NCBI RefSeq assembly: GCF_013466605.1
Contig: NZ_CP059162.1
Span: 682,001 to 746,000, forward strand
Direction: 5' to 3'
DNA length: 64,000 nt
DNA from: Pseudomonas chlororaphis subsp. aurantiaca
GTDB lineage: Bacteria; Pseudomonadota; Gammaproteobacteria; Pseudomonadales; Pseudomonadaceae
Shown: positions 46,299 through 54,849 of the stretch, in pieces
Numbering within the stretch: position 1 is the first letter of the stretch
How the letters are laid out: every line of letters starts with the position of its first letter
Notes under the pieces: generated by a model
The model's database searches: none
Told to the model about the DNA's origin: nothing
The model's input: only the letters and a program-made list of their open reading frames with translations
Program-made: the position numbers and the translations under genes

Positions 46299-47029
46299 TG
46301 CAGCAACCTGGACGTTTGATCGGCCTGGGCGTCGGCCCCGGTGATCCGGAACTGATTACGGTCAAGGCCCTGCGCCTGCTGCGCGAGTCGCCGGTGGTGG
46401 CGTACTTCGTCGCCAAGGGTAAAAAGGGCAATGCCTTCGGCATCATCGAAGCGCATTTGCAGGACGCGCAGACCCTGTTGCCGCTGGTCTACCCGGTGAC
46501 CACCGAAGTGCTGCCGGCGCCGCTGTCCTACGAGCAAGTGATCAGCGACTTCTACGACAGCGCCGCCGAAGACTTGGCCAGGCAGCTGGACGCCGGCCGC
46601 GACGTGGCGGTTATCTGCGAAGGTGACCCGTTCTTCTATGGCTCCTACATGTACCTGCACGACCGCCTGGCCGAGCGTTATAAGGCCGAAGTGGTGCCGG
46701 GCGTGTGCTCGATGCTCGGTGGCGCCTCGGTGCTGGGCGCGCCGCTGGTGTATCGCAACCAGAGCCTGTCGGTGCTGTCCGGCGTACTGCCTCATGACGA
46801 ACTCAAGCGCCGCCTGGCCGATGCCGACGCGGCGGTGGTGATGAAGCTGGGGCGCAACTTCCCCAAGGTGCGCCAGGTGCTCGAGGAGCTGGGCCTGGCC
46901 GAGCGCGCGCTGTACGTCGAACGGGCGACCATGGCCAACCAGAAGATTGTGCCGCTGGATGAAGTGCAGCCGATGTCTTCGCCGTATTTCTCGCTGATCA
47001 TCGTGCCCGGTGAAAGGTGGCAAGGTTGA
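46295..47029 (+). CDS. cobI: Precorrin-2 C20-methyltransferase CobI
   Basis: 244 residues, SAM-dependent tetrapyrrole methylase. Opens [24 protein letters not shown], the SAM-site signature, and has [20 protein letters not shown] near residue 105 and [19 protein letters not shown] near 135. Converts precorrin-2 to precorrin-3A. Its stop overlaps the cobJ start (TGATG). Confidence 0.95.
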   Translation: MMQQPGRLIGLGVGPGDPELITVKALRLLRESPVVAYFVAKGKKGNAFGIIEAHLQDAQTLLPLVYPVTTEVLPAPLSYEQVISDFYDSAAEDLARQLDAGRDVAVICEGDPFFYGSYMYLHDRLAERYKAEVVPGVCSMLGGASVLGAPLVYRNQSLSVLSGVLPHDELKRRLADADAAVVMKLGRNFPKVRQVLEELGLAERALYVERATMANQKIVPLDEVQPMSSPYFSLIIVPGERWQG

Positions 47030-48726
47030 TGGCCTGTTCCGCGCCGGCCATCGTCATCCTTGGCCAAGGCAGCCTGGCGACTGCGCGCAAACTTCAGCAG
47101 CTGTACCCGGACGCGCTGATCCACGGCCTGGCCGAACGGGTCGAAGGCGCCGACCGCCCGTACCAGGAGTTCGGCGCGACCCTGCGCCAGTTGTACCAGC
47201 AGGACACGCCAATCATAGCCCTGTGCGCCGCGGGCATCGTCATCCGGACCCTGGCGCCGCTGCTGCTGGAGAAGGGCGCGGAGCCGCCGGTGCTGGCCGT
47301 GGCCGAAGACGGCAGCGCAGTGGTGCCGTTGCTCGGTGGCCTGGGCGGGGTGAACGTCATGGCCCGGGAAATCGCCGCCGGCCTGGGCGTGGCGGCGGCC
47401 ATTACCACCAGCGGCGAGTTGCGCTTCGGTACCTGCCTGCTCAACCCGCCCAGCGGCTATGCCCTGGGCGATCTGGAGCTGGGTAAGCGTTTCGTCTCCG
47501 ACCTGCTGGGTGGGGAAAGCGTGCGCATCGAAGGCGCCGCGCCCTGGCTGGCCGAGGCCCGCTTGCCGCAAGACCAGCAGGCCCGGCTGACCATCCGCGT
47601 CGGCTCGGCCGAGCGCGAGCCGGCCGCCAACGAGCTGCTGATCTATCCGCGCAGTGTGCTGATCGCCTGCAACGGCAAGATCGCGGGCGCCGCAGCGCTG
47701 CGGGAGGCCTTGCACCAGAAGAAGATCGCCGCGCAATCCGTCGCCTGCCTGCTGGCCGCCGACTGCGACATGGCCAGCCCGGCCCTGCGCGAGGCCGCCG
47801 CCGACCTGGGTGTGCCCCTGCGTTTCGCCCCGGCGGCCAGCAGCGTCGCCGAGCTGGCGCAACAGGCCGTGCCGCAACTGCTGCCGCCGCTGAGCGTGGG
47901 TGAAGACATCGCCATTGCCGTGGCCAGCCAGCCGCTGGACCCGCAGCAGATCGGCCGCCCTCGTGGCCGCCTGGCGGTGATTGGCCTGGGTCCTGGCGCC
48001 GCCGAACTGATGGTACCGGCGGTGAAAGCCGAACTGGCGCGGGCCAACGATATCCTCGGCTACGAAACTTATGTGCGCATGGCCGGCCCGTTCCGTGCCG
48101 ACCAGGTCATGCACTGCACCGACAACCGTGAAGAAATGCAGCGTGCCCGCCACGCCTTCGAACTTGCCGCCCAAGGCCGTTCGGTGGTGGTGGTGTCTTC
48201 CGGCGACCCGGGTGTCTTCGCCATGGCCGCGGCGGTGCTGGAAGCGCTGCACGAATCCGGCGAGCCGGGCTGGCATCAGGTCGAGCTGGAAATCCTTCCC
48301 GGGGTTTCCGCTTCCCTGGCCACCGCCGCACAGGCCGGCGCGCCGCTGGGCCACGACTTCTGTGTGCTGTCGCTGTCGGACAACCTCAAGCCCTGGGCGA
48401 TCATCGAGAAGCGCCTGGACCTGGCGTCCCAGGCCGACCTGGCCCTGGCATTCTACAACCCGATCTCGCGCTCGCGCCCTTGGCAGCTGGGGCGCGCGCT
48501 GGAGATCGTGCGCCAGCACCGCACCGCGGATACGCCTGTAGTGCTGGGGCGGGATATCGGCCGTCCGGGGCAGACCTTGCGGGTCACCACCCTTGGCGAC
48601 CTGACTCCGGAGCAGGTGGATATGCGCACCATGGTGTTGGTGGGTTCTTCCACTACCTGCGTATTCCCCAAGGCTGGAGGTGGGGAGTGGGTGTATACGC
48701 CGAGGTGGTACGGCGAGCAGCCATAG
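47029..48726 (+). CDS. cobJ: CbiG-CobJ fusion: precorrin-3B C17-methyltransferase
   Basis: 565 residues, roughly twice a single CobJ. The N-terminal ~310 residues resemble CbiG (ALCAAGIVIRTLAPLL near residue 65; C-terminal CobE-like part with IACNGKIAGAAALREAL). The C-terminal ~250 residues are the CobJ methylase (LAVIGLGPGAAELMVPAVKAEL; VVSSGDPGVFAMAAAVLEAL; EILPGVSASLATAAQAGAPLGHDF). CobJ methylates C17 with ring contraction. The ATG at 47029 has AAGGTGG upstream; a GTG 12 bases earlier is less likely. Confidence 0.94.
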   Translation: MACSAPAIVILGQGSLATARKLQQLYPDALIHGLAERVEGADRPYQEFGATLRQLYQQDTPIIALCAAGIVIRTLAPLLLEKGAEPPVLAVAEDGSAVVPLLGGLGGVNVMAREIAAGLGVAAAITTSGELRFGTCLLNPPSGYALGDLELGKRFVSDLLGGESVRIEGAAPWLAEARLPQDQQARLTIRVGSAEREPAANELLIYPRSVLIACNGKIAGAAALREALHQKKIAAQSVACLLAADCDMASPALREAAADLGVPLRFAPAASSVAELAQQAVPQLLPPLSVGEDIAIAVASQPLDPQQIGRPRGRLAVIGLGPGAAELMVPAVKAELARANDILGYETYVRMAGPFRADQVMHCTDNREEMQRARHAFELAAQGRSVVVVSSGDPGVFAMAAAVLEALHESGEPGWHQVELEILPGVSASLATAAQAGAPLGHDFCVLSLSDNLKPWAIIEKRLDLASQADLALAFYNPISRSRPWQLGRALEIVRQHRTADTPVVLGRDIGRPGQTLRVTTLGDLTPEQVDMRTMVLVGSSTTCVFPKAGGGEWVYTPRWYGEQP

Positions 48727-49273
48727 GCCTGCCTTTGTGGCCGGGGCGCGCGTTTTGCAGGCTTCTGTAGGAGCGAAGCTTGCTCGCGATGGCGGTGGTG
48801 GCTGCGCTGGTGATGCTGGACGGTGTACATATCCGTTTCTGCGGTAACGGCCACTTAGGGTTCCGCCCTTACGGCGGGTCACTTTTACCAAGCGCCGTAA
48901 AAGTAACCAAAAGGGCTTGCCCCTGCGTACGGCCTTCGCTGCGCTCAGGTTCCCTCGCTCCGGTGTCCATCAGGGGGCATCGACTCCGGTCGGCTTCGCT
49001 TCGACCTCCATACGATGTCCTCGACTGCGTCGAGGGGCGCCGCGCGCCTGTCCCCTGATGAACACCTCCGCTCGGCCTCCCGATGGGGCGGGTGGATCAA
49101 AAGCCAAAGCCCGGCGCGACCTACCGGTCGGCGGCTACAGGCGTGGAGTGTCAGGGAGGCAAGTCTGGTTCTGCGGAAGGTAATGGCAACACTTTGACGG
49201 TTGCCGCTGATTTTTTGCGAAGCCATAGTTGCCCGGCCGCCGACGCATCGGCGGTCGATCTTAGCCGGTCGAA
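48727..49273. other. Non-coding stretch with repeat-like Pseudomonas sequence
   Basis: 547 bases without a convincing gene. It has a GTAGGAGC-type REP unit (48766-48789), then a block near 48840-49110 with several short inverted pieces (CCGCCCTTACGGCGG, ACTTTTACC...GTAAAAGT) that looks like a dispersed, non-coding repeat. A minus-strand frame (48945-49337) has no ribosome site and a protein composition typical of chance frames. Confidence 0.55.
48766..48789. repeat. REP unit (GTAGGAGC family)
   Basis: TGTAGGAGCGAAGCTTGCTC followed by GCGA; a single unit about 40 bases after the cobJ stop. Confidence 0.65.
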
Positions 49274-49474
49274 ATGTGGGGCTATGAACGCTTAAGCGCC
49301 ATCCATTACCATGCTGGCGCTTTTTGCTGCGCGGCATCCTTTATGGTGGCTGTGCGCGGGACACCTTCGGGTGTGCCGGGGAATGTTCATAGCTCCATCT
49401 CCGGTCGGCTAACCCTCGCACAGCTGCCTCCCATTTGTTTAGCCGCAAAGAGTGGCAGCTCTTTATGTAACTAA
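49274..49474 (+). CDS. Ash-like small leader ORF upstream of the DUF3077 gene
   Basis: 66 codons. Contains FMVAVRGTPSGVPG, which resembles the short conserved stretch of phage Ash-family proteins as I recall it. The stop codon TAA (49472-49474) overlaps the start of the next gene's ribosome site (AAGGAG), which suggests translational coupling. The frame lacks its own clear ribosome site and overlaps three RNA hairpins, so it may be an RNA element read as an ORF. An internal ATG at 49343 is an alternative start. Confidence 0.45.
   Translation: MWGYERLSAIHYHAGAFCCAASFMVAVRGTPSGVPGNVHSSISGRLTLAQLPPICLAAKSGSSLCN
49295..49325 (+). terminator. Terminator-like hairpin inside the DUF3077 leader
   Basis: AGCGCCA (49295-49301) and TGGCGCT (49315-49321) with a 13-base loop, followed by TTTTT. 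Because it lies between any upstream promoter and the DUF3077 gene, it could act as an attenuator or simply end upstream transcription. Confidence 0.65.
49345..49428 (+). ncRNA. Candidate structured leader RNA
   Basis: A 15-position helix pairs 49345-49359 (GGTGGCTGTGCGCGG) with 49414-49428 (CCTCGCACAGCTGCC), with two G-U pairs and one mismatch. Inside it is a stem ACACC/GGTGT closed by a TTCG tetraloop (49361-49374). A third hairpin AAAGAG/CTCTTT (49447-49464) follows just before the ribosome site. Strong fold potential; not assigned to a known RNA family. Confidence 0.5.
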
Positions 49475-49486
49475 GGAGCTATGACC

Positions 49487-49747
49487 ATGACGGACTTCAT
49501 CCCCCTACAAAGCAATCTCACCCCCACCCCGGTGTTCCACCTCAACCGCAACGCGCCTGCAGCCGATCTGCATGGCGGCGCGGTACAGCGCATCAAGGCC
49601 TCGCGCGATCTGATGCATAGCCTCAACTGCCTGAGCCTCAAAGGCGTGAGCGAGCGCGACCTGAGCCACTTCGTCAACGCCGCCCACCTGTTGCTGCAAG
49701 ACGGCTGCGACGCCCTGGATGCCTCGCAGTGGCGTCTGGACGCTTAA
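49487..49747 (+). CDS. DUF3077 family small protein
   Basis: 86 residues (start at the second ATG, 49487, which is 8 bases after AAGGAG; the ATG at 49481 is too close). Sequence MTDFIPLQSNLTPTPVFHLNRNAPAAD then a helical half (ASRDLMHSLNCLSLKGVSERDLSHFVNAAHLLLQDGCDALDA). DUF3077 proteins are frequent in Pseudomonas; no function is known to me. No signal peptide or membrane segment. Preceded by the structured leader. Confidence 0.8.
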   Translation: MTDFIPLQSNLTPTPVFHLNRNAPAADLHGGAVQRIKASRDLMHSLNCLSLKGVSERDLSHFVNAAHLLLQDGCDALDASQWRLDA

Positions 49748-49772
49748 AAATCCCTACCCCAGAAACAGCACA

Positions 49773-49794
49773 GGCTCACTGTCCCCAGTGAGCC
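49773..49794. terminator. Hairpin between DUF3077 gene and marC
   Basis: GGCTCACT and AGTGAGCC around GTCCCC, a perfect 8-base stem between two convergent genes. Only weak T content follows on either strand, so it is a likely but not certain bidirectional terminator. Confidence 0.6.
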
Positions 49795-49836
49795 CGCTCG
49801 TTCTTGCCGCTTAAAGCTTGCCGCTTGCAGCTGCCC

Positions 49837-50430
49837 CTAACCCAGGTAGCCCTTGACCCCGGTAAAGATGATCTGCGCCGCCAGGGCGCAGACGAACAGG
49901 CCCATCAGCCGGCTGACGATCTGCAAGCCTTGCTCGCCCAGGATCCGCTCGATGCGGTTGGACAGGTAGAGCACCACGCCGACCGTGAAGCTGGCCAGGG
50001 CGATGCTGAGGATCGCGGTGAGTTTGTCGTCCCAGTGCGGCTGGCCGACGCCCATCACCAGCAGGGCGCCGATGGTGCCGGGGCCGACGGTCAGGGGGAT
50101 GGTCAGCGGCACTATGGTCACATCCTGCTGCACGTTGTCGGTCTGGATCGCCGACTTGCCCTGGGCCATGCCCAGCGCCGAGATGAATAGCACGCTGCCC
50201 GCGCCGATGCGGAAGGCATCCACGGTGATGCCGAACACATTGAAGATCACCCGTCCGAACAGGTACAGCAGCACGCTGGAGGCCAGGGTCGCCAGGGCGA
50301 CGTTCCACGCCAGGCGCCGACGCTCCTTGCTGGAGTAGCCGCGAGTCAGGCTGATGAAGCAGGACAGGACGAAGAAGGGGCTGTAGAGCACCAGCATCTT
50401 CAGGTACACGCTGAACAGCACATGGAGCAT
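49837..50430 (-). CDS. MarC family membrane protein
   Basis: 197 residues with six hydrophobic helices. Conserved stretches: RIGAGSVLFISALGMAQG near residue 77, and VPLTIPLTVGPGTIGALLVMG near 107, both typical of MarC/UPF0056. Inner-membrane protein of unknown function; the once-proposed link to multiple antibiotic resistance was not upheld. Lies 62 bases downstream of retS on the same strand. Confidence 0.87.
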   Translation of the reverse strand: MLHVLFSVYLKMLVLYSPFFVLSCFISLTRGYSSKERRRLAWNVALATLASSVLLYLFGRVIFNVFGITVDAFRIGAGSVLFISALGMAQGKSAIQTDNVQQDVTIVPLTIPLTVGPGTIGALLVMGVGQPHWDDKLTAILSIALASFTVGVVLYLSNRIERILGEQGLQIVSRLMGLFVCALAAQIIFTGVKGYLG

Positions 50431-50492
50431 GGCGCAAACTCACAGCGAGGGAGGGCGAGCGGAGTTTAACAGGCGTTTGCCGTGCTGTCGGC

Positions 50493-53276
50493 TCAGGACG
50501 GTTGCGCCGTGGTGCGGTTCTGCAGGTCGCGCTGCGCCACCCAGTGCTCGATCAGTTCGCGCAGTTGCGACAGCTCCACCGGCTTGGCCATGTGCCCGTC
50601 CATGCCGGCCTGCCGCGCGCGTTCCTTGTGCTCGGTGAGGATGTGCGCGGTCAGCGCCACCACCGGCGTGCGCACCCGCTGGTTGCCGACTTCCCAGGCC
50701 CGCAGCTGCTGGGTGGCGGAGAAGCCGTCGAGGATCGGCATTTCGCAGTCCATCAGCACCAGGTCGTAGCGCTGGGCCTTCATCGCTTGCAGGGCTTCTT
50801 CGCCGTTGCTCGCGGTATCGGGCTGCAGGTTGAGCTTGCCGAGCATGCCGCGAATCACCTTGGTGGAAATACTGTTGTCCTCGGCCACCAGGATGCGGAA
50901 GTCGCTCGGTACCTTGACCGGCACCGGAACCCCGCTCAGCGCATGTGGCTGATGCGGCACGAACTGACCCTTGTTGCGCTGGGTCAGCTCGTCGGCCAGG
51001 GTGGTCTTGAGGGTATAGCCGGCCACCGGCTTGGCGAGGATGCGCTTGACCCCGGCGTTACGCGCGATGACCTTGCTCGGCGCGTTGCTGATGCCGGTGA
51101 GCATGATCAGCAGGATGTCGTGGTTCAGGCTCGGGTCTTCCTTGATCTTGGCCGCCAGTTGCATGCCGGTCATGCCGGGCATGTTCTGGTCGAGCAGCAC
51201 CACGTCGAAGTAGTCGCGCAGGTGCGCCTTGGTGCGCAGCAGGGCCAGGGCTTCCTTGCCCGAAGGCACGGCGCTGACGTTAAGGCCCCAGGCGCTGCAT
51301 TGCTGCACCAGGACCTTGCGGCAGGTGTCGTTGTCGTCCACCACCAGCACCCGCGCCCCTTGCAGCGGGCCATCCAGGTCGGAGGTCGGATGCTCCAGGC
51401 GCTCAGGGTCCAGCGGCAGGGTCAGCCACAGGGTGCTGCCCTGGTTGGCGCTGGTCTTGATCCCGAACTCGCCGTGCATCAGCAGGATCAGCTGGCGAGC
51501 GATGACCAGGCCGAGATTGCCGCCCAGGCGGGTGCTGGCGAGGAAGTTCTTGCTGTGCAGTTCCGAGTGCAGCAGGGCATCGCGCTCTTCGGCTTCCATC
51601 GGCTGGCCGCTGTCCTGCACGGCGATGCGCAGGCGCGGTTTGCTGGTGCGCTCGTCCAGCGCGACCATCACCAGGACCTCGCCTTCGTCGGTCTTCTTCA
51701 GGGCGTTTTCCAGCAGGCTGAGCATGGCCTGGCGCAAGCGGGTCGGGTCACCGCTGATCACGCGCGGCACCTGCGGCTGGATGAAACTGATCAGCTCGAC
51801 GTTCTGTTGCTCGGCCTTGGCGCGGAAAATACTCAGGCAGTCTTCGATCAGTGCATTGAGGTCGAATTGCACATCGTCCAGCTCGATCTGCCCGGACTCG
51901 AGCTTGGAGATGTCGAGGATCTCGTTGATCAGGGTCAGCAGCTCGTTGCCGGCGCTGTGGATGGTCTGCACGTAGTCGCGTTGCTTGACCGACAGCGGCG
52001 TGCCCAGCAGCAGTTCGGTCATGCCCAGCACGCCGTTCATCGGTGTGCGGATCTCGTGGCTGATCTTCGCCAGGAACTCGGCCTTGGCATTGACCTCGGC
52101 GTTGCTGGCGGCGAGGTCGCGGCTGACGCTGAACTCATTCTCGGTGATGCTGCGCTGGCGCTCGCCCAGGGCGATGCTCATCGCCCACCCGCTCAGGCAC
52201 ATGGTCACCAGCAGGGTGACGATCAGCCCCTGGGGCGCGACCATGGTCAGCCCCAGCAGCGCCGGCAGCACGATCAGCGCGCCGATGTTGAAGATGCCCA
52301 TGCCGACCACGAAGTAGCGCGCCGGGCGGTAGCCTTTGTGCCAGTGATAACCGGCGATGAACAGCATGCTCAGGCCGACCAGAGCCACCAGGCCGTAGGT
52401 GATGAGATTCAGCGGAAGCGAATCGACGAACAGCAGCAACAGGCTGCACAGGCCAACCATCAGGATGTCGACCAGCAGCAGCTTGTTCAGCGGATGCGGG
52501 CCCAGCGGGGCGAAAAAGCGATAGACGAACATCAGCCCGCAAGGGGTGGTCAGCAACAGCGCCAGGTAGGCGCCAGGGGTCTGTATCGCATGCCAGTCCG
52601 GCAGCCAGGGGCCGAACAGGTTGAGCATCAGCGCCAGGCTGAGCATCACCAATGCTTCGCAGGACGCCAGCCACAGGCTGCTGCGCGAACGGGTGTAGGC
52701 GTAGCGCACCAGGTTGTGCAGCATCAGCATGCCCATGCAACCAAACAGCAGGCCATAGAGCACGCTCTGGCCCTGATTGGCCGCGGTCATGACCGCCGGT
52801 TGCAGGGTGATGTAAGGGCGCAACTGATGGTCGGAGACCAGGCGCAGATAGACATCGAGGGTCTTCTGGTTCTGCGGCAGCGGCAGCATGAAGTCGCTGC
52901 TGGGCAACGGCCGTTCGGCCTGGGGTTGCTGGGTGCCGGAGGTCAGTTGTTCGATCAGGTTGTCGCCGTCCAGCACATACATGTCCAGGCGCGACAGGTC
53001 GGGCGCGAAGATCCGCAGCAGTTGTTCGTGCTTGCCCGGTTGCAGTTTGAAACGCAGCCATAACGCGCCTCCGGGTTCGGCGGCGGTGATGCGTTCCAGT
53101 TCGATCGGGCTGAATTGATTGGTGTAGCGCGGGGAGCGGATGTCGCTCAGTTGCAGGTCGGCCTGTTCATCGAGCAAAACGGCCCAGTTACTGCCTTGTG
53201 CGGCCTGGGCCGGGATCAAGCAGAGCAGGGTCAGCAGAGTGACGGTGAAACCTATGGCAGTCCTGAGCCAGCGCAC
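50493..53276 (-). CDS. retS: Hybrid sensor kinase RetS
   Basis: 927 residues. Signal peptide (ending PAQAAQ), periplasmic 7TMR-DISMED2 domain (~residues 40-165), 7TMR-DISM seven-helix region (~180-385), phosphoacceptor domain with ISHEIRTPMNGVLGM (~425), ATPase domain, and two receiver domains (D in VVLLDQNMPG near 715; D in LVLMDCEMPI near 855). RetS binds GacS and blocks its autophosphorylation, keeping small RNAs RsmY/Z low. Identified by architecture and by its place before purD-purH. The ATPase G1 box reads DSGQP, not DxGxG, consistent with a weak kinase. Confidence 0.93.
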   Translation of the reverse strand: MRWLRTAIGFTVTLLTLLCLIPAQAAQGSNWAVLLDEQADLQLSDIRSPRYTNQFSPIELERITAAEPGGALWLRFKLQPGKHEQLLRIFAPDLSRLDMYVLDGDNLIEQLTSGTQQPQAERPLPSSDFMLPLPQNQKTLDVYLRLVSDHQLRPYITLQPAVMTAANQGQSVLYGLLFGCMGMLMLHNLVRYAYTRSRSSLWLASCEALVMLSLALMLNLFGPWLPDWHAIQTPGAYLALLLTTPCGLMFVYRFFAPLGPHPLNKLLLVDILMVGLCSLLLLFVDSLPLNLITYGLVALVGLSMLFIAGYHWHKGYRPARYFVVGMGIFNIGALIVLPALLGLTMVAPQGLIVTLLVTMCLSGWAMSIALGERQRSITENEFSVSRDLAASNAEVNAKAEFLAKISHEIRTPMNGVLGMTELLLGTPLSVKQRDYVQTIHSAGNELLTLINEILDISKLESGQIELDDVQFDLNALIEDCLSIFRAKAEQQNVELISFIQPQVPRVISGDPTRLRQAMLSLLENALKKTDEGEVLVMVALDERTSKPRLRIAVQDSGQPMEAEERDALLHSELHSKNFLASTRLGGNLGLVIARQLILLMHGEFGIKTSANQGSTLWLTLPLDPERLEHPTSDLDGPLQGARVLVVDDNDTCRKVLVQQCSAWGLNVSAVPSGKEALALLRTKAHLRDYFDVVLLDQNMPGMTGMQLAAKIKEDPSLNHDILLIMLTGISNAPSKVIARNAGVKRILAKPVAGYTLKTTLADELTQRNKGQFVPHQPHALSGVPVPVKVPSDFRILVAEDNSISTKVIRGMLGKLNLQPDTASNGEEALQAMKAQRYDLVLMDCEMPILDGFSATQQLRAWEVGNQRVRTPVVALTAHILTEHKERARQAGMDGHMAKPVELSQLRELIEHWVAQRDLQNRTTAQPS

Positions 53277-53375
53277 GGCGAAATCCCTTCGTAGGTTGAT
53301 GCCAGATTGTAACTATGCGCGGCGCTGGAGCCGTCCGGCAAGGGCCTGGGGCGCCTGCCGGACGGGAAGACAGGA

Positions 53376-54671
53376 TTACTCCTGATTTTCGCCACGCTCG
53401 CGGGCAATGGCCCGGTAACCGATATCTTTGCGGTAGAAGCAGCCTTGCCAATCGATCTTAGCTGCCAGTTGGTAAGCCTGCTGCTGCGCGGCACTTACGC
53501 TGTCGCCCAGGGCGGTGGCGCAGAGCACGCGGCCGCCGGAGGTTACCACTTGACCGTCCTTGAGTGCGGTACCGGCGTGGAAGACTTTGCCTTCCAGTTT
53601 GGCGGCCGCGTCCAGGCCTTCGATCACCGCGCCCTTGGCGTAGTCACCAGGATAGCCGCCGGCGGCCAGGACGATGCCCAGGCTCGGACGTGGATCCCAT
53701 TGCGCTTCGACCTTGTCCAGCGCCTGGGCCAGGGCGGCCTCGACCAGCAGCACCAGGCTCGACTGCAGGCGCAGCATCACCGGTTGGGTTTCCGGGTCGC
53801 CGAAGCGGCAGTTGAACTCGATGACCTTCGGGTTGCCGGCCTTGTCGATCATCAGACCGGCGTACAGGAAGCCGGTGTAGACATTGCCTTCGTCGGCCAT
53901 GCCGCGCACGGTCGGCCAGATCACCTGGTCCATCACGCGCTGGTGCACGTCGGCGGTGACCACCGGGGCAGGGGAGTAGGCACCCATGCCGCCAGTGTTC
54001 GGACCGCTGTCGCCGTCGCCGACGCGTTTGTGGTCCTGGCTGGTGGCCATGGGCAGGACGTTCTTGCCGTCGACCATGACGATGAAGCTGGCTTCCTCGC
54101 CGTCGAGGAACTCTTCGATCACCACACGCGAACCGGCGTCGCCGAAGGCATTGCCGGCCAGCATGTCGCGCACGGCGTCTTCGGCCTCGGCCAGGGTCAT
54201 GGCGACGATCACGCCTTTACCGGCGGCCAGGCCGTCGGCCTTGATCACGATCGGCGCGCCTTTTTCCCGCAGATAAGCCAGGGCCGGCTCGATCTCGGTG
54301 AAGTTCTGGTAGTCGGCGGTCGGGATCTTGTGGCGAGCCAGGAAGTCCTTGGTGAAGGCTTTCGAACCTTCCAGCTGGGCCGCGCCAGCGGTCGGACCGA
54401 AGCAGTCCAGGCCGCGGGAGCGGAACAGGTCGACCACACCGGCGACCAGCGGGACTTCCGGACCGACGATGGTCAGGGAAACGTTCTTCTCGGCGAAGTC
54501 GGCCAGTTGCTCGAGGGCCAATACGTCGATGGCCACGTTCTCGCACTTGGCTTCGATGGCGGTGCCGGCGTTGCCCGGGGCAACGAAGACTTTCTCGACC
54601 CGTGGGTCTTGAGCGACTTTCCAGGCCAGGGCGTGTTCACGACCGCCGCTACCAATGATCAGTACATTCAT
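53376..54671 (-). CDS. purD: Phosphoribosylamine-glycine ligase PurD
   Basis: 431 residues, ATP-grasp enzyme of purine synthesis (GAR synthetase). Seen: VLIIGSGGREHALAWKVAQ at the N-terminus, the ATP-grasp region VIKADGLAAGKGVIVA near residue 145, GDGDSGPNTGGMGAYSPAP near 218 and VIEFNCRFGDPETQPVM near 280, all hallmarks. Follows purH after 178 bases that include an REP pair. Confidence 0.97.
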   Translation of the reverse strand: MNVLIIGSGGREHALAWKVAQDPRVEKVFVAPGNAGTAIEAKCENVAIDVLALEQLADFAEKNVSLTIVGPEVPLVAGVVDLFRSRGLDCFGPTAGAAQLEGSKAFTKDFLARHKIPTADYQNFTEIEPALAYLREKGAPIVIKADGLAAGKGVIVAMTLAEAEDAVRDMLAGNAFGDAGSRVVIEEFLDGEEASFIVMVDGKNVLPMATSQDHKRVGDGDSGPNTGGMGAYSPAPVVTADVHQRVMDQVIWPTVRGMADEGNVYTGFLYAGLMIDKAGNPKVIEFNCRFGDPETQPVMLRLQSSLVLLVEAALAQALDKVEAQWDPRPSLGIVLAAGGYPGDYAKGAVIEGLDAAAKLEGKVFHAGTALKDGQVVTSGGRVLCATALGDSVSAAQQQAYQLAAKIDWQGCFYRKDIGYRAIARERGENQE

Positions 54672-54721
54672 TTCAAAAACCTCGGATGACGCTAATTCGG
54701 GGAAGCGCGCAAGCCTGACCT

Positions 54722-54825
54722 TGTAGCCGCTGCCACCAGGCTGCGATCAACCGCGAAGCGGTTGCAGGATTTCAGATCGCTGAAGACCCTTCGGGTCTTA
54801 TCGCAGCCTTCGGCAGCGGCTACAG
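54722..54825. repeat. REP pair (GTAGCCGC family) between purH and purD
   Basis: TGTAGCCGCTGCCACCAGGC and GCAGCCTTCGGCAGCGGCTA in inverted orientation, with inner inverted pieces AACCGC/GCGGTT and AAGACCC/GGGTCTT. Confidence 0.75.
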
Positions 54826-54849
54826 GGGAGGGTGGCGCCCCAGTAATAC

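Noticed and set aside
48945..49337. Minus-strand 130-codon frame in the repeat-like block
   Set aside because: Arg/Ser/Pro-rich composition, no ribosome site, and it runs through the Ash-like leader; treated as a chance frame in a dispersed repeat.
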